Assembly (NCBI RefSeq): GCF_014873875.1
Contig: NZ_JADBEM010000001.1
Location: forward strand, 6,014,001-6,078,000
Direction: 5' to 3'
Length of the DNA stretch: 64,000 bases
Source of the DNA: Actinopolymorpha pittospori
GTDB lineage: Bacteria > Actinomycetota > Actinomycetes > Propionibacteriales > Actinopolymorphaceae
How positions within the stretch are numbered: the first letter of the stretch is position 1; each line of letters opens with the position of its first letter. Of this stretch, positions 25,536 through 32,167 are shown in pieces. The notes beneath the pieces were generated by a model that was not told the DNA's origin, ran no database searches, and saw only the letters and a list, made by a program, of their open reading frames with translations. A program made the translations under genes and the position numbers.

Positions 25536-26644
25536 ACGTCCCTCCCGAACCGGTACTGGTGACGCCCCAGTAGGACCAGGAAGACCGGCGCACCCACCAG
25601 GCCGGTGACGACACTGAGTGGCACCTCCTGCGGCGCGACCAGGGAGCGGGCGGCGATGTCGACCCAGACCAGGAACAACGCGCCCCCCAACGCGCCGACC
25701 GGGAGGAGTACGCGGTGGCGCGGCCCGACGAGCAACCGTGCGAGGTGGGGTACGACGAGTCCGACGAACCCGATTCCGCCCGAGACCGCGACCAGCACTC
25801 CGACCAGCACCGAGGTCAGAACGAAGAGCCCGATCCTCAGGCCACGGATCGGAATGCCCAACGCCGCGGCGATGTCGGAGCCGGTCGCGAGGGCATCGAG
25901 CCAGCTGTGGAGTCCGAGGAGCAGGACGGAGGCGGTGAGGACCACGACCAGTGGAGGCACCAACTGGGGCCAGACCGAGCCGGAAAGGGAGCCGAGCAAC
26001 CAGAACAGGACCGACTGGGTGGCCCGGGGTTCGTCGCCGACGAAGACCAGGAAGCTCGAGACCGACGAGAACGCCGACGACATCACGACGCCCGTCAGGA
26101 CCAGTCGTAGCGGTGTGAGGCCTCCCTGGGCCATCGAGATGCCAAAGACCAGGAGCACGGCCACCAGCGCGCCGACGAGCGCACCGGTCGAAAGTGCCCA
26201 CACTCCAAGCCCGGACAGGGCGCCGAGCAGGATGACGAGCGTCGCTCCGACGCCCGCTCCGGACGACACACCGAGCAGGTACGGATCAGCGAGGGGGTTG
26301 CGGACGAGTGTCTGCATGGCAGTGCCGGCCAGGGCGAGTCCTGCGCCGACGAGGGCGGCCATCAGCACGCGGGGTGCGCGAAGGTCCCAGACGATCGTGT
26401 CGTACACGGGATCCGGGCCCGGCCTTCCCGACAGGCGGGCCTGCAGGACCTCCACGACGCCACGGAGCGTCAGATGTTCGGACCCGAACGCCAACGAGAT
26501 CACCATCGAGACGACGACCAACACCGCCAGGGTCGCCGCCAGCGGCAGAAAGGGGATCCGTCGGGCGACACCCCGACGAGGTCCGGCCCCGGACACGGCC
26601 TCAGGTGTGGCCCTGCCCTCGTCGACCAGGTGACGCTCAACCAC
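25532..26644 (-). CDS. ABC importer permease, FecCD/BtuC family
   Basis: 370 residues with about ten hydrophobic helices, typical of FecCD permeases: PLADPYLLGVSSGAGVGATL is the diagnostic segment, and the loop LGIPIRGLRIG contacts the ATPase. The GGIGFVGLVVPHLARLLVG region is the second signature. GTG 26644 overlaps the FhuF-like gene's stop by 8 bases; the frame extends to 26722 but without a good start. Transports a metal-siderophore or corrinoid; see the riboswitch. Confidence 0.95.
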   Translation of the reverse strand: MVERHLVDEGRATPEAVSGAGPRRGVARRIPFLPLAATLAVLVVVSMVISLAFGSEHLTLRGVVEVLQARLSGRPGPDPVYDTIVWDLRAPRVLMAALVGAGLALAGTAMQTLVRNPLADPYLLGVSSGAGVGATLVILLGALSGLGVWALSTGALVGALVAVLLVFGISMAQGGLTPLRLVLTGVVMSSAFSSVSSFLVFVGDEPRATQSVLFWLLGSLSGSVWPQLVPPLVVVLTASVLLLGLHSWLDALATGSDIAAALGIPIRGLRIGLFVLTSVLVGVLVAVSGGIGFVGLVVPHLARLLVGPRHRVLLPVGALGGALFLVWVDIAARSLVAPQEVPLSVVTGLVGAPVFLVLLGRHQYRFGRDV

Positions 26645-27545
26645 GGCCCACCACCACGCGCAGATCCGACGCCTGGTCGCGGGACGCGGCCGCCGCGACC
26701 AGCCGAGGCCAACGTTCCTCACGCGGGATGTCCGGGCAGGAGGAGCACGCAGCGTGGCCCGTGCCCAGGCGGATCAGGCAACACGTGCGACGCTCGTGGA
26801 CAAGGGCGGATGTCTGGGGGAGTCCGATCTCGGTGAACGTGACCGTACGGTCGGGATCTGGCCAGGCCCCCGCGCGCAGGAAGCGTTCGGCGACGTCACG
26901 AACCCGAACCCGATCCTCCGGGACCGCGCGACGGTGCAGGGACGCGAACGCTCCCGCACGGGATGCCGCCACACACCCATAGGCCAGTCGCGCGGTGATT
27001 CGGGTGGCAGACCTGGCGGCCTCCACGATGGGGCCGAAGTGCCCTGTCAACAGCGCGTTGGCGGACCCCTCGACGTCCATCGGCTCTCCGGGTGCGGTCG
27101 AGGTCCACACCTCGACCGGGGCCAGCAGGCCGACATCGAGGGTGTGGCCGTTCTCGTCGAGGCGCATCCACCAGCGCTCGTGGGCCAGCGGGGGCAGGTG
27201 GCCGGTCTGGACCCATGCGCCGAGCACCGCCAGCACCAGCCGTCCGGCGTAGTGCTGGCCGAGCACCGCCAGCACCAGCCGTCCGGCGTAGTGCTGGAGT
27301 CCGCAGGCACCGCCCACCGGCAGGTGCGGTGTTTCGAGGCCCGCGCTGTAGGCCGCGGCCAGCCGCTCCCAGAAGGGCGCCTCGGTCAGCCGTGGCACCG
27401 GCCACCATCCGGCCAGAACGCCGGACTCGTCGTCGGACACTTCGCGGGGTGGGGGCTCGTGCAGCAGGCGCAGCGGCGCGCTGGTAGGGGGAGACTGCAA
27501 CCGGGCGAGGGCGGCACGCACTCGCTCCGGGACATGCTCATCCAC
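26637..27545 (-). CDS. FhuF-like [2Fe-2S] protein of the cobalamin-regulated operon
   Basis: About 302 residues. The C-terminal RRTCCLIRLGTGHAACSSCP gives the C-C-x10-C-x2-C iron-sulfur motif of ferric-siderophore reductase FhuF. The N-terminal two thirds are Ala/Leu/Arg-rich and lack a signal. It is the first gene after the cobalamin riboswitch and is coupled to the permease. In a B12 context it may reduce the incoming cobalt centre or release the ligand; in iron systems it reduces Fe(III). Residues QHYAGRLVLAVLG occur twice in tandem through a 39-base duplication. The start is uncertain: GTG 27545 with GAGAAGAG upstream, or GTG 27560. Confidence 0.85.
   Translation of the reverse strand: MDEHVPERVRAALARLQSPPTSAPLRLLHEPPPREVSDDESGVLAGWWPVPRLTEAPFWERLAAAYSAGLETPHLPVGGACGLQHYAGRLVLAVLGQHYAGRLVLAVLGAWVQTGHLPPLAHERWWMRLDENGHTLDVGLLAPVEVWTSTAPGEPMDVEGSANALLTGHFGPIVEAARSATRITARLAYGCVAASRAGAFASLHRRAVPEDRVRVRDVAERFLRAGAWPDPDRTVTFTEIGLPQTSALVHERRTCCLIRLGTGHAACSSCPDIPREERWPRLVAAAASRDQASDLRVVVGRG
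27219..27296. repeat. 39-base perfect tandem duplication inside the FhuF-like gene
   Basis: Two identical 39-base copies (27219-27257 and 27258-27296) follow each other without a spacer. They keep the frame and duplicate the 13 residues QHYAGRLVLAVLG. No divergence between the copies suggests a recent event. Confidence 0.95.
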
Positions 27546-27598
27546 GAAATCTCTTCTCACTCAGGGGCTCAATCGCGAAGCCCCGAACGGCCATACCA

Positions 27599-27760
27599 GG
27601 GAGTCAGCCGGTCTTCGGACTCGGGTTCGTCCTGACGGGACGCCTTCCCAGGCCGGGCCGGCCCAGTGGCGTTGTGTCCCGTCAGTCACCCTCACCGCTG
27701 CGCGACAGTTCCGGACTCTCACCGGATTCCCGCACACCCGTGGGTGCTCGCTGACTCGGG
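27599..27760 (-). promoter_or_regulatory. Cobalamin riboswitch
   Basis: On the minus strand the leader shows the aptamer landmarks in order: P1 arm GAGTCAGC (complement of 27750-27758), GGGAATCCGGTGAGAGTCC, the ACTGTCGCGCAGCGGTGA-like core, the invariant GCCACTG (complement of 27664-27670), TGGGAAGGCG, and the B12 box AGTCCGAAGACCGGC (complement of 27607-27621) closing with GGCTGACTC, which pairs with P1. It ends 40-55 bases before the start of the FhuF-like gene, so ligand binding probably hides the ribosome-binding site of the importer operon. The rest of the 279-base gap 27546-27824 has no gene. Confidence 0.93.
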
Positions 27761-27824
27761 CGACAACTTAGCACGAGGCACCGGGCAGCCCGCCGGATCG
27801 ACGCAACGACACGTTGCGTCCGGA

Positions 27825-28103
27825 TCAGTGATCCATGACCGCTTGCTTGAACGCCGTGGCCGGCTTGAATGCCGGGACGTCGCTCGCGGCGATCTGGAGA
27901 GCCTCTCCCGTCTGGGGGTTGTGGCCCGAGCGCGCTGCGCGGTGCCGAGCCTCGAAGGTGCCGAAGCCGGGCAGGCTGACCTTCTCGCGTTTCGCGACGG
28001 CGCTGATGACGGCGTCCAGCGCGGCGCCGACGGCGGCGTCGGCCTGAGCAGGGGTGAGCTCGGCTTCGCGGGCGACGGTGTCGGCGAGGTCCTTGCGGTT
28101 CAT
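27825..28103 (-). CDS. HU-family histone-like DNA-binding protein
   Basis: 92 residues, a single complete HU domain: N-terminal helices (MNRKDLADTVAREAELTPAQ), then VSLPGFGTFEARHRAARSGH with the conserved GFGTF, followed by NPQTGEALQI and PAFKPATAFK in the DNA-binding arm. Lacks the long Lys/Ala-rich tail of the main actinobacterial HupB, so it is the short type (HupS-like). AAGGAG precedes the ATG. It faces away from the Zur-like box and the ribosomal-protein remnants; a short HU next to zinc-regulated genes is common in actinomycetes, but no co-regulation can be proved here. Confidence 0.95.
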   Translation of the reverse strand: MNRKDLADTVAREAELTPAQADAAVGAALDAVISAVAKREKVSLPGFGTFEARHRAARSGHNPQTGEALQIAASDVPAFKPATAFKQAVMDH

Positions 28104-28145
28104 GTCCTTCTCCTTGGTTGCTGTCGGGACTCCACTCTGCCATAC

Positions 28146-28164
28146 TGAAAACGATTCCCATTAC
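28146..28164. promoter_or_regulatory. Zur-like operator
   Basis: TGAAAACGATTCCCATTAC at 28146-28164 resembles the actinobacterial Zur box (TGAAAA-x-ATTTTCA, imperfect palindrome). It lies 18 bases before the GTG of the L31 remnant and in front of the genes that make up a zinc-starvation set, so it is most likely the Zur operator of that operon. Match is to the consensus as I remember it, with mismatches in the second half. Confidence 0.65.
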
Positions 28165-28181
28165 CGATTGGAGCGTTTGGT

Positions 28182-28322
28182 GTGAAACACGGCATCCACC
28201 CTCAGCACGCCGAGGTCGCGTTCCGTGATCGGGCGACCGGTCGCGTGTTCGTCACTTGGTCGTCGCTGGTCGGCGACGCCCTCGACCCCATGGAGGTCGG
28301 GGGCTACGGGAGGAGGGCATGA
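28182..28322 (+). pseudogene. rpmE2: Truncated zinc-independent ribosomal protein L31 (type B)
   Basis: 46 codons from GTG 28182. The beginning KHGIHPQHAEVAFRDR matches the opening of type B L31 proteins, which usually run 80-90 residues. After about residue 27 the familiar sequence is lost and the frame stops at 28320-28322, overlapping the next ATG (28319). The segment ending with SSASHPFYTG that carries the L31 core is missing. L31B lacks the zinc-binding cysteines and replaces L31 under zinc depletion. Start and frame are intact, so a short peptide could still be made; I regard it as a remnant. Confidence 0.65.
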
Positions 28323-29395
28323 GGACCCCACTCGTCGTCGTGACCGGAGTGGACCCATCCGCGGTCGACAACGCGATGTTGGGCCTGTCGTGGGACCTTC
28401 CCCGCGCGGTCGCGGTTCGCCACCTCGTCGACCCTGGCTCGCAGGTGCTCACCCGGATCGTGAGCCACGCCGGCGGCGTCCTGGAGCGCGAAGAGGTTCC
28501 GCTGGAGCATGCGTGCGTGACCTGCGCTCTGCGCGAGGACATCGTGCCCACCCTGGAGCGCTTCGGACGGGACAGCCGCTGGAGCAGCATCGTGGCGGCG
28601 CTGCCGACCGCCACCGAGGCGACTCAGCTCGGCCGCATCCTCGCCAGCGACCACCGGCTCGCGCGCCACCTGCGCCTGAGCGGCATCGTCACCACCCTCG
28701 CGACGCAGCGCCTGGCCGAGGACCTGCTGGGCGACGACCTGCTGCGCGAGCGTGGTTGGCACACCAATCCCGGCGACGACCGTGGAGTGGGTGAGGTCTC
28801 CTGCGCGCAGATCGAGTACGCAGATGTCCTCGTTCTCGCCGACGACCCGGGGACGGAAGCCACGGACCTCATCCGGACGCTCGCACGGCCGGACATCCAG
28901 CTGGTCATCGGCTTCGACCAGCTCGACGGCGGCGAGCTCATCGCCCGGCGTCACCAGCACAAGCGCGCCACCGCCTGGTACTCCCCGGAACTCGAGGCCG
29001 AGCTATCAGCGCTCGGCAGGAGCCATGCCTGGCGTCTGGACCTGTCCTCACCACGACCGTTCCATCCCGAGCGGCTGCTGGACCAGATCGAGCGCCTCGG
29101 CACCGGTCGGCACCGTTCGCGGGGGTGCTTCTGGGTGCCGACCCGTCCCGGCGCGGCGCTGGAGTGGTCCGGCGCTGGCGGCCAGCTCAGCATCGGCAGC
29201 TACCGCGGTCGGAGTCGACGTACGCCGCTGACTCGGCTGCTCTTCACCGGCCTCGGCTCGGCACCCGCTGAGCTCCTCACTGCCTTCGAGGACATTCTCC
29301 TGACCCCGACCGAGGCGCTTGTGGACCAGCGCAACTGGAACGTCCTGGAAGACGGCCTCGAACCCTGGCTCGGAGACATTCGCGAGGTCGCCTGA
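28319..29395 (+). CDS. COG0523-family protein with degenerate P-loop (Mrf-like)
   Basis: 358 residues with the overall CobW/COG0523 architecture but the P-loop region reads VVVTGVDPSAVDN, with no GxxxxGKT, so classical GTP binding is unlikely. The metal motif is C66-V-T-C69 instead of GGCxCC. Mycobacterial Mrf, which recruits the hibernation factor MPY to zinc-depleted ribosomes, is a COG0523 protein encoded with the C-minus ribosomal paralogues and, as I recall, has a CxxC motif too; this protein may be its counterpart. ATG 28319 overlaps the L31 remnant's stop and has GGGAGGAGGG before it. Located between ribosomal paralogue remnants. Confidence 0.75.
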   Translation: MRTPLVVVTGVDPSAVDNAMLGLSWDLPRAVAVRHLVDPGSQVLTRIVSHAGGVLEREEVPLEHACVTCALREDIVPTLERFGRDSRWSSIVAALPTATEATQLGRILASDHRLARHLRLSGIVTTLATQRLAEDLLGDDLLRERGWHTNPGDDRGVGEVSCAQIEYADVLVLADDPGTEATDLIRTLARPDIQLVIGFDQLDGGELIARRHQHKRATAWYSPELEAELSALGRSHAWRLDLSSPRPFHPERLLDQIERLGTGRHRSRGCFWVPTRPGAALEWSGAGGQLSIGSYRGRSRRTPLTRLLFTGLGSAPAELLTAFEDILLTPTEALVDQRNWNVLEDGLEPWLGDIREVA

Positions 29396-29441
29396 CGCGG
29401 CTTCCGCATGCCGCCGAACTCTGCCACCGAAGGAATCCCCG

Positions 29442-29528
29442 ATGTCACGCATCTGCCAAGTCACCGGCGCCACCCCTGGCTTCGGTCACCACGTCTCGCA
29501 CTCCCACCGGCGCACCAATCGCCGCTAG
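29442..29528 (+). pseudogene. rpmB2: Truncated zinc-independent ribosomal protein L28
   Basis: The 28-codon frame MSRICQVTGATPGFGHHVSH then SHRRTNRR ends in TAG (29526-29528). This is the unmistakable N-terminus of L28 (normally about 78 residues, going on from SHRRTKRR). The last two thirds are absent: directly after the stop comes the leader of the next gene. AAGGAA precedes the ATG. Too short for the six-frame length cut-off used for ordinary genes. One Cys (C5) is left, so it may not have been strictly C-minus; type is guessed from the locus. Confidence 0.8.
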
Positions 29529-29559
29529 CCCAGATCATCGCGCGGGACGGAAAGGTCTG

Positions 29560-29706
29560 ATGGCCAAGAAGTCGAAGATCCTGGCCAACGAGCGTCGCAA
29601 GCAGACTGTCGCCCGATACGCCAGCCGGCGAGCCGCCTTGACCTACGGGCCATGGCCCACCGCGGAGAACTTCCCGGGGTCACCACGTCGTCCTGGTGAC
29701 CAATGA
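29560..29706 (+). pseudogene. rpsN2: Truncated ribosomal protein S14 (type B, C-minus)
   Basis: 48 codons from ATG 29560. The first 27 residues, MAKKSKILANERRKQTVARY and ASRRAAL, are typical of the long zinc-independent S14 (about 101 residues). The following residues TYGPWPTAENFPGSPRR do not belong to S14, and the stop is at 29704-29706. The C-terminal half, with the rRNA-binding GRPR and SRVRVRELA motifs, is missing. Probably an internal or terminal deletion. It precedes the intact COG0523 gene by 18 bases. Confidence 0.8.
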
Positions 29707-29724
29707 CCGACAAGGAGGGCCTCC

Positions 29725-30738
29725 ATGCGACCTCTCGTCCCGGTGGTGGCGCTCACCGGGCATCTCGGGGCGGGCAAGACCACCTTGCTGAACCACCTGC
29801 TGCGGCAGCCGGGCGCCCGCATCGGCGTCGTGGTCAACGATTTCGGTGACATCAACGTCGACGCCGCGCTGGTGAGCGGACAGGTGGACGAGCCGGCGTC
29901 GATCGCCGGCGGATGCCTGTGCTGCCTGGTCGATGACGATGCGCTCGACCAGGCACTGGAGAAACTGAGCCGACCCAGGCTGGGGCTGGACGTCGTCATC
30001 GTCGAGGCGAGCGGGATCGCCGAACCCTTGGCTCTGGCCACCCTGATCCGGTTCAGCGGAGCGGAGTGCACTCGGCCAGCCGGTCTCATCGACGTCATCG
30101 ATGCGGTCGAGTACTTCCATACCGTCGACACCGGCGAGGTGGTCCCGGCGAGGTTCGCGGCGGCCTCGCTCGTCGTGATCAACAAGTGCGACCGGCTGCC
30201 CATCGCCGACCGCGAGACAGCCCTCGCACGTATCGAGCAACGCGTCCGGGAGGTCAATCCGGGCGTCCACATCGTCCGCACGTCGGGTGGCCGGATCGAT
30301 CCGGGCCTGCTGTTCGACGTCGCATCGACGCTGGACTCTCCCGAGGAACTCCCGTTTCCTGCCGCGCATCGTGAAGAGCACCCACCCGGCGGGCACCAGC
30401 ACGCGGCGGCAGCGACCATCCAGTCTCCCGGTCCCGTGGACCCCGGACGTCTTGTCGACCTGCTGGAGGACCCGCCGGGGGGTGCCTACCGGATCAAGGG
30501 GCGCGTGGCCGTGCGGTCCAGCCGTGGCGTGCGTGGATACGTCGTGAACCTCGTCGGCAGGTCCATCCACATCGTGAGCGCCGCCGTGAGCACCGCCGAC
30601 AGTGAACTCGTCGCCGTCGGTCTGGACCTCGACGTCGACACTGCACGTCGACGTCTCGAGCACGCGCTGGCGCCCGTGGGCATCGCCCGGGCAGCCGGAT
30701 ACCGGCGGCTCCAGCAGTACCGCAGACTCAGCATGTAG
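29725..30738 (+). CDS. COG0523/CobW-family zinc-type GTPase
   Basis: 337 residues. Canonical motifs are all here: P-loop GHLGAGKT (12-19), metal motif GGCLCC with Cys64, Cys66, Cys67, EASGIAEP, NKCD for guanine specificity, a His-rich stretch HREEHPPGGHQH (around 213-224), and a C-terminal CobW_C domain. Members under Zur control (YciC, ZigA) deliver zinc to enzymes in scarcity. GGAGGG precedes the ATG. It follows the S14 remnant in the same operon and is the intact counterpart of the degenerate COG0523 protein upstream. Confidence 0.93.
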   Translation: MRPLVPVVALTGHLGAGKTTLLNHLLRQPGARIGVVVNDFGDINVDAALVSGQVDEPASIAGGCLCCLVDDDALDQALEKLSRPRLGLDVVIVEASGIAEPLALATLIRFSGAECTRPAGLIDVIDAVEYFHTVDTGEVVPARFAAASLVVINKCDRLPIADRETALARIEQRVREVNPGVHIVRTSGGRIDPGLLFDVASTLDSPEELPFPAAHREEHPPGGHQHAAAATIQSPGPVDPGRLVDLLEDPPGGAYRIKGRVAVRSSRGVRGYVVNLVGRSIHIVSAAVSTADSELVAVGLDLDVDTARRRLEHALAPVGIARAAGYRRLQQYRRLSM

Positions 30739-30879
30739 GTCGTCGCCAGGAGTACTCCGCAGCCGGTGACGTGGAGGGCGTGGTGCGGGCCGAATCCGGC
30801 ACTTTGCGGCAGTGCCACACCGTAGCCTGACGTCGTCAGGATGGGTCTGACCACCGAGACGACGACAAGGAGCCCTTCC

Positions 30880-31224
30880 ATGATCAGGGTGGCTGACATC
30901 CGTGGCTACGCGATGGCGCTGCCGGACGTCGTGGAACAGCCACACTTCCGGCTGCCCGGCTTCCGGGTCGCGGACAAGCTCCTCGTTCATCTGGAGAAGG
31001 GCGACGCGCACGCGATCCTGTGTGTCGGCCAGGTGGAGGCCAAGACGGCAGCCACGGAGCAGCCGGAGGTCTATGAGGAGGTGTGGCGGCAGAACGGCCA
31101 GATCTTCGTCGGCCTTCGCGTCGACCTGGCAAAGGTCACCAAGAAGCGCATGCAGGAACTCATCGAGCTCGCATGGCGCCACCGGGCCCCGAAGCGGCTG
31201 GTCGCCGAGTACGACAGCCGCTGA
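30880..31224 (+). CDS. MmcQ/YjbR-family DNA-binding-like protein
   Basis: 114 residues with the YjbR pattern: ADIRGYAMALPDVVEQPHF at the start, then KLLVHLE, LCVGQVEAKTA, GLRVDLAKVTKKRMQELI and ELAWRHRAPKRLVAEYD. This small domain has a double-wing DNA-binding-like fold but the function is not known. AAGGAG lies 8 bases before ATG 30880. A longer frame from 30841 would add 13 unlikely residues. Apparently single-gene. Confidence 0.85.
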   Translation: MIRVADIRGYAMALPDVVEQPHFRLPGFRVADKLLVHLEKGDAHAILCVGQVEAKTAATEQPEVYEEVWRQNGQIFVGLRVDLAKVTKKRMQELIELAWRHRAPKRLVAEYDSR

Positions 31225-31330
31225 CGCGCCGACGCCGTCCACTCTCGGGTTGGGCGCAGGCGTGGCCCTTGGGCACGGCGACGAGTCCGGCGGTCGTTGC
31301 CGGTCCAAGAGGGAAAGGGAAGGAGAAGCG

Positions 31331-31777
31331 ATGAACCAGTCCACTGCGGAGCGGGTCCTGAGCAGGCTCGGATCCTTGGTAGGGGAGTGGCAGCTGGAGG
31401 CGATCGGCCCGGACGGTCAGTCCTGGCCGGGAGAGGCCAGAGCGACGATCGAGTGGCACGACTCCGGCGCGCACATAGTCCAGCGGTCGCAGGCGGACGT
31501 GCCGGAGGCCCCTGACAGCATCTCGATCATCGGGTGCGACGGCGCTGCCGGCACCTACTACCAGCTCTACTCCGACGACCGTGGGGTCTGCCGAGTCTAT
31601 GAGATGAGCATCACCGAGTCGGAGTGGAAGCTGTGGCGGAAGGGCGAGGACATGGCGCAGCGATTCACCGCCACCTTCGAGGACGGCGGTGACACCATTC
31701 GCGGTCGGTGGGAGATCGCCGAGGCACAGGAGAGCTTCCGCACGGACTTCGACCTGATCTACCGACGGATCAAGTGA
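31331..31777 (+). CDS. DUF1579-like small soluble protein
   Basis: 148 residues, no signal peptide. LSRLGSLVGEWQLEAIGPDG at the start and then FTATFEDGGDTIRGRWEIAE fit the lipocalin-like pattern of DUF1579-type proteins, whose role is unknown. Short strands alternate through the protein (YYQLYSDDRGVCRVYEMSI). AAGGAGAAG lies upstream of ATG 31331. Same strand as the YjbR-like gene, 106 bases downstream of it. Ends 58 bases before the remnant of an SDR gene on the other strand. Confidence 0.7.
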   Translation: MNQSTAERVLSRLGSLVGEWQLEAIGPDGQSWPGEARATIEWHDSGAHIVQRSQADVPEAPDSISIIGCDGAAGTYYQLYSDDRGVCRVYEMSITESEWKLWRKGEDMAQRFTATFEDGGDTIRGRWEIAEAQESFRTDFDLIYRRIK

Positions 31778-31835
31778 CCGGTCGCGGACGCTGCTCGGGT
31801 GCTCAGGCCGCTCGGACGCTCAGGTTGCGTTGTTG

Positions 31836-32110
31836 TCAGTGCATGTAGAGGCCGCCGTCGACATTCACCGTCTGCCCCGGAGATGAATCCGGCCTCGTCT
31901 GACAACAGGAGCACGAGCGTGGCGGCAACGTCCTGCGGAACGCCGACCCGGTTGACGACGAGGTCCTTGGCCAGGTCGGCCTTCCGTTCGGACGTGAGCG
32001 GGCCGCCCATGATGTCGGTGTCGATGGGTCCGGGAGCCACGGCGTTGACGGTGATGCCGTACGGCCCGCCGGCCACGTTGGCGAGCCCGCCGATCGGTGG
32101 CAGGGCGGGG
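31836..32110 (-). pseudogene. Short-chain dehydrogenase remnant, 5' truncated and frameshifted
   Basis: The minus-strand frame contains PYGITVNAVAPGPIDTDIMG and PQDVAATLVLLLSDEAGFIS, the usual C-terminal half of an SDR. Past GFISG the frame goes off; another frame reads QTVNVDGGLYMH and stops at 31836-31838, exactly the family ending, so a single indel lies near 31876. The Rossmann half with the cofactor-binding TGxxxGxG and the YxxxK catalytic motif is missing upstream. Not functional. Confidence 0.85.
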
Positions 32111-32167
32111 CAATGCCACCTTCCGTTGACCACCATCGTCGCCTGCCTGCCTACAACTCCGTCAGCG

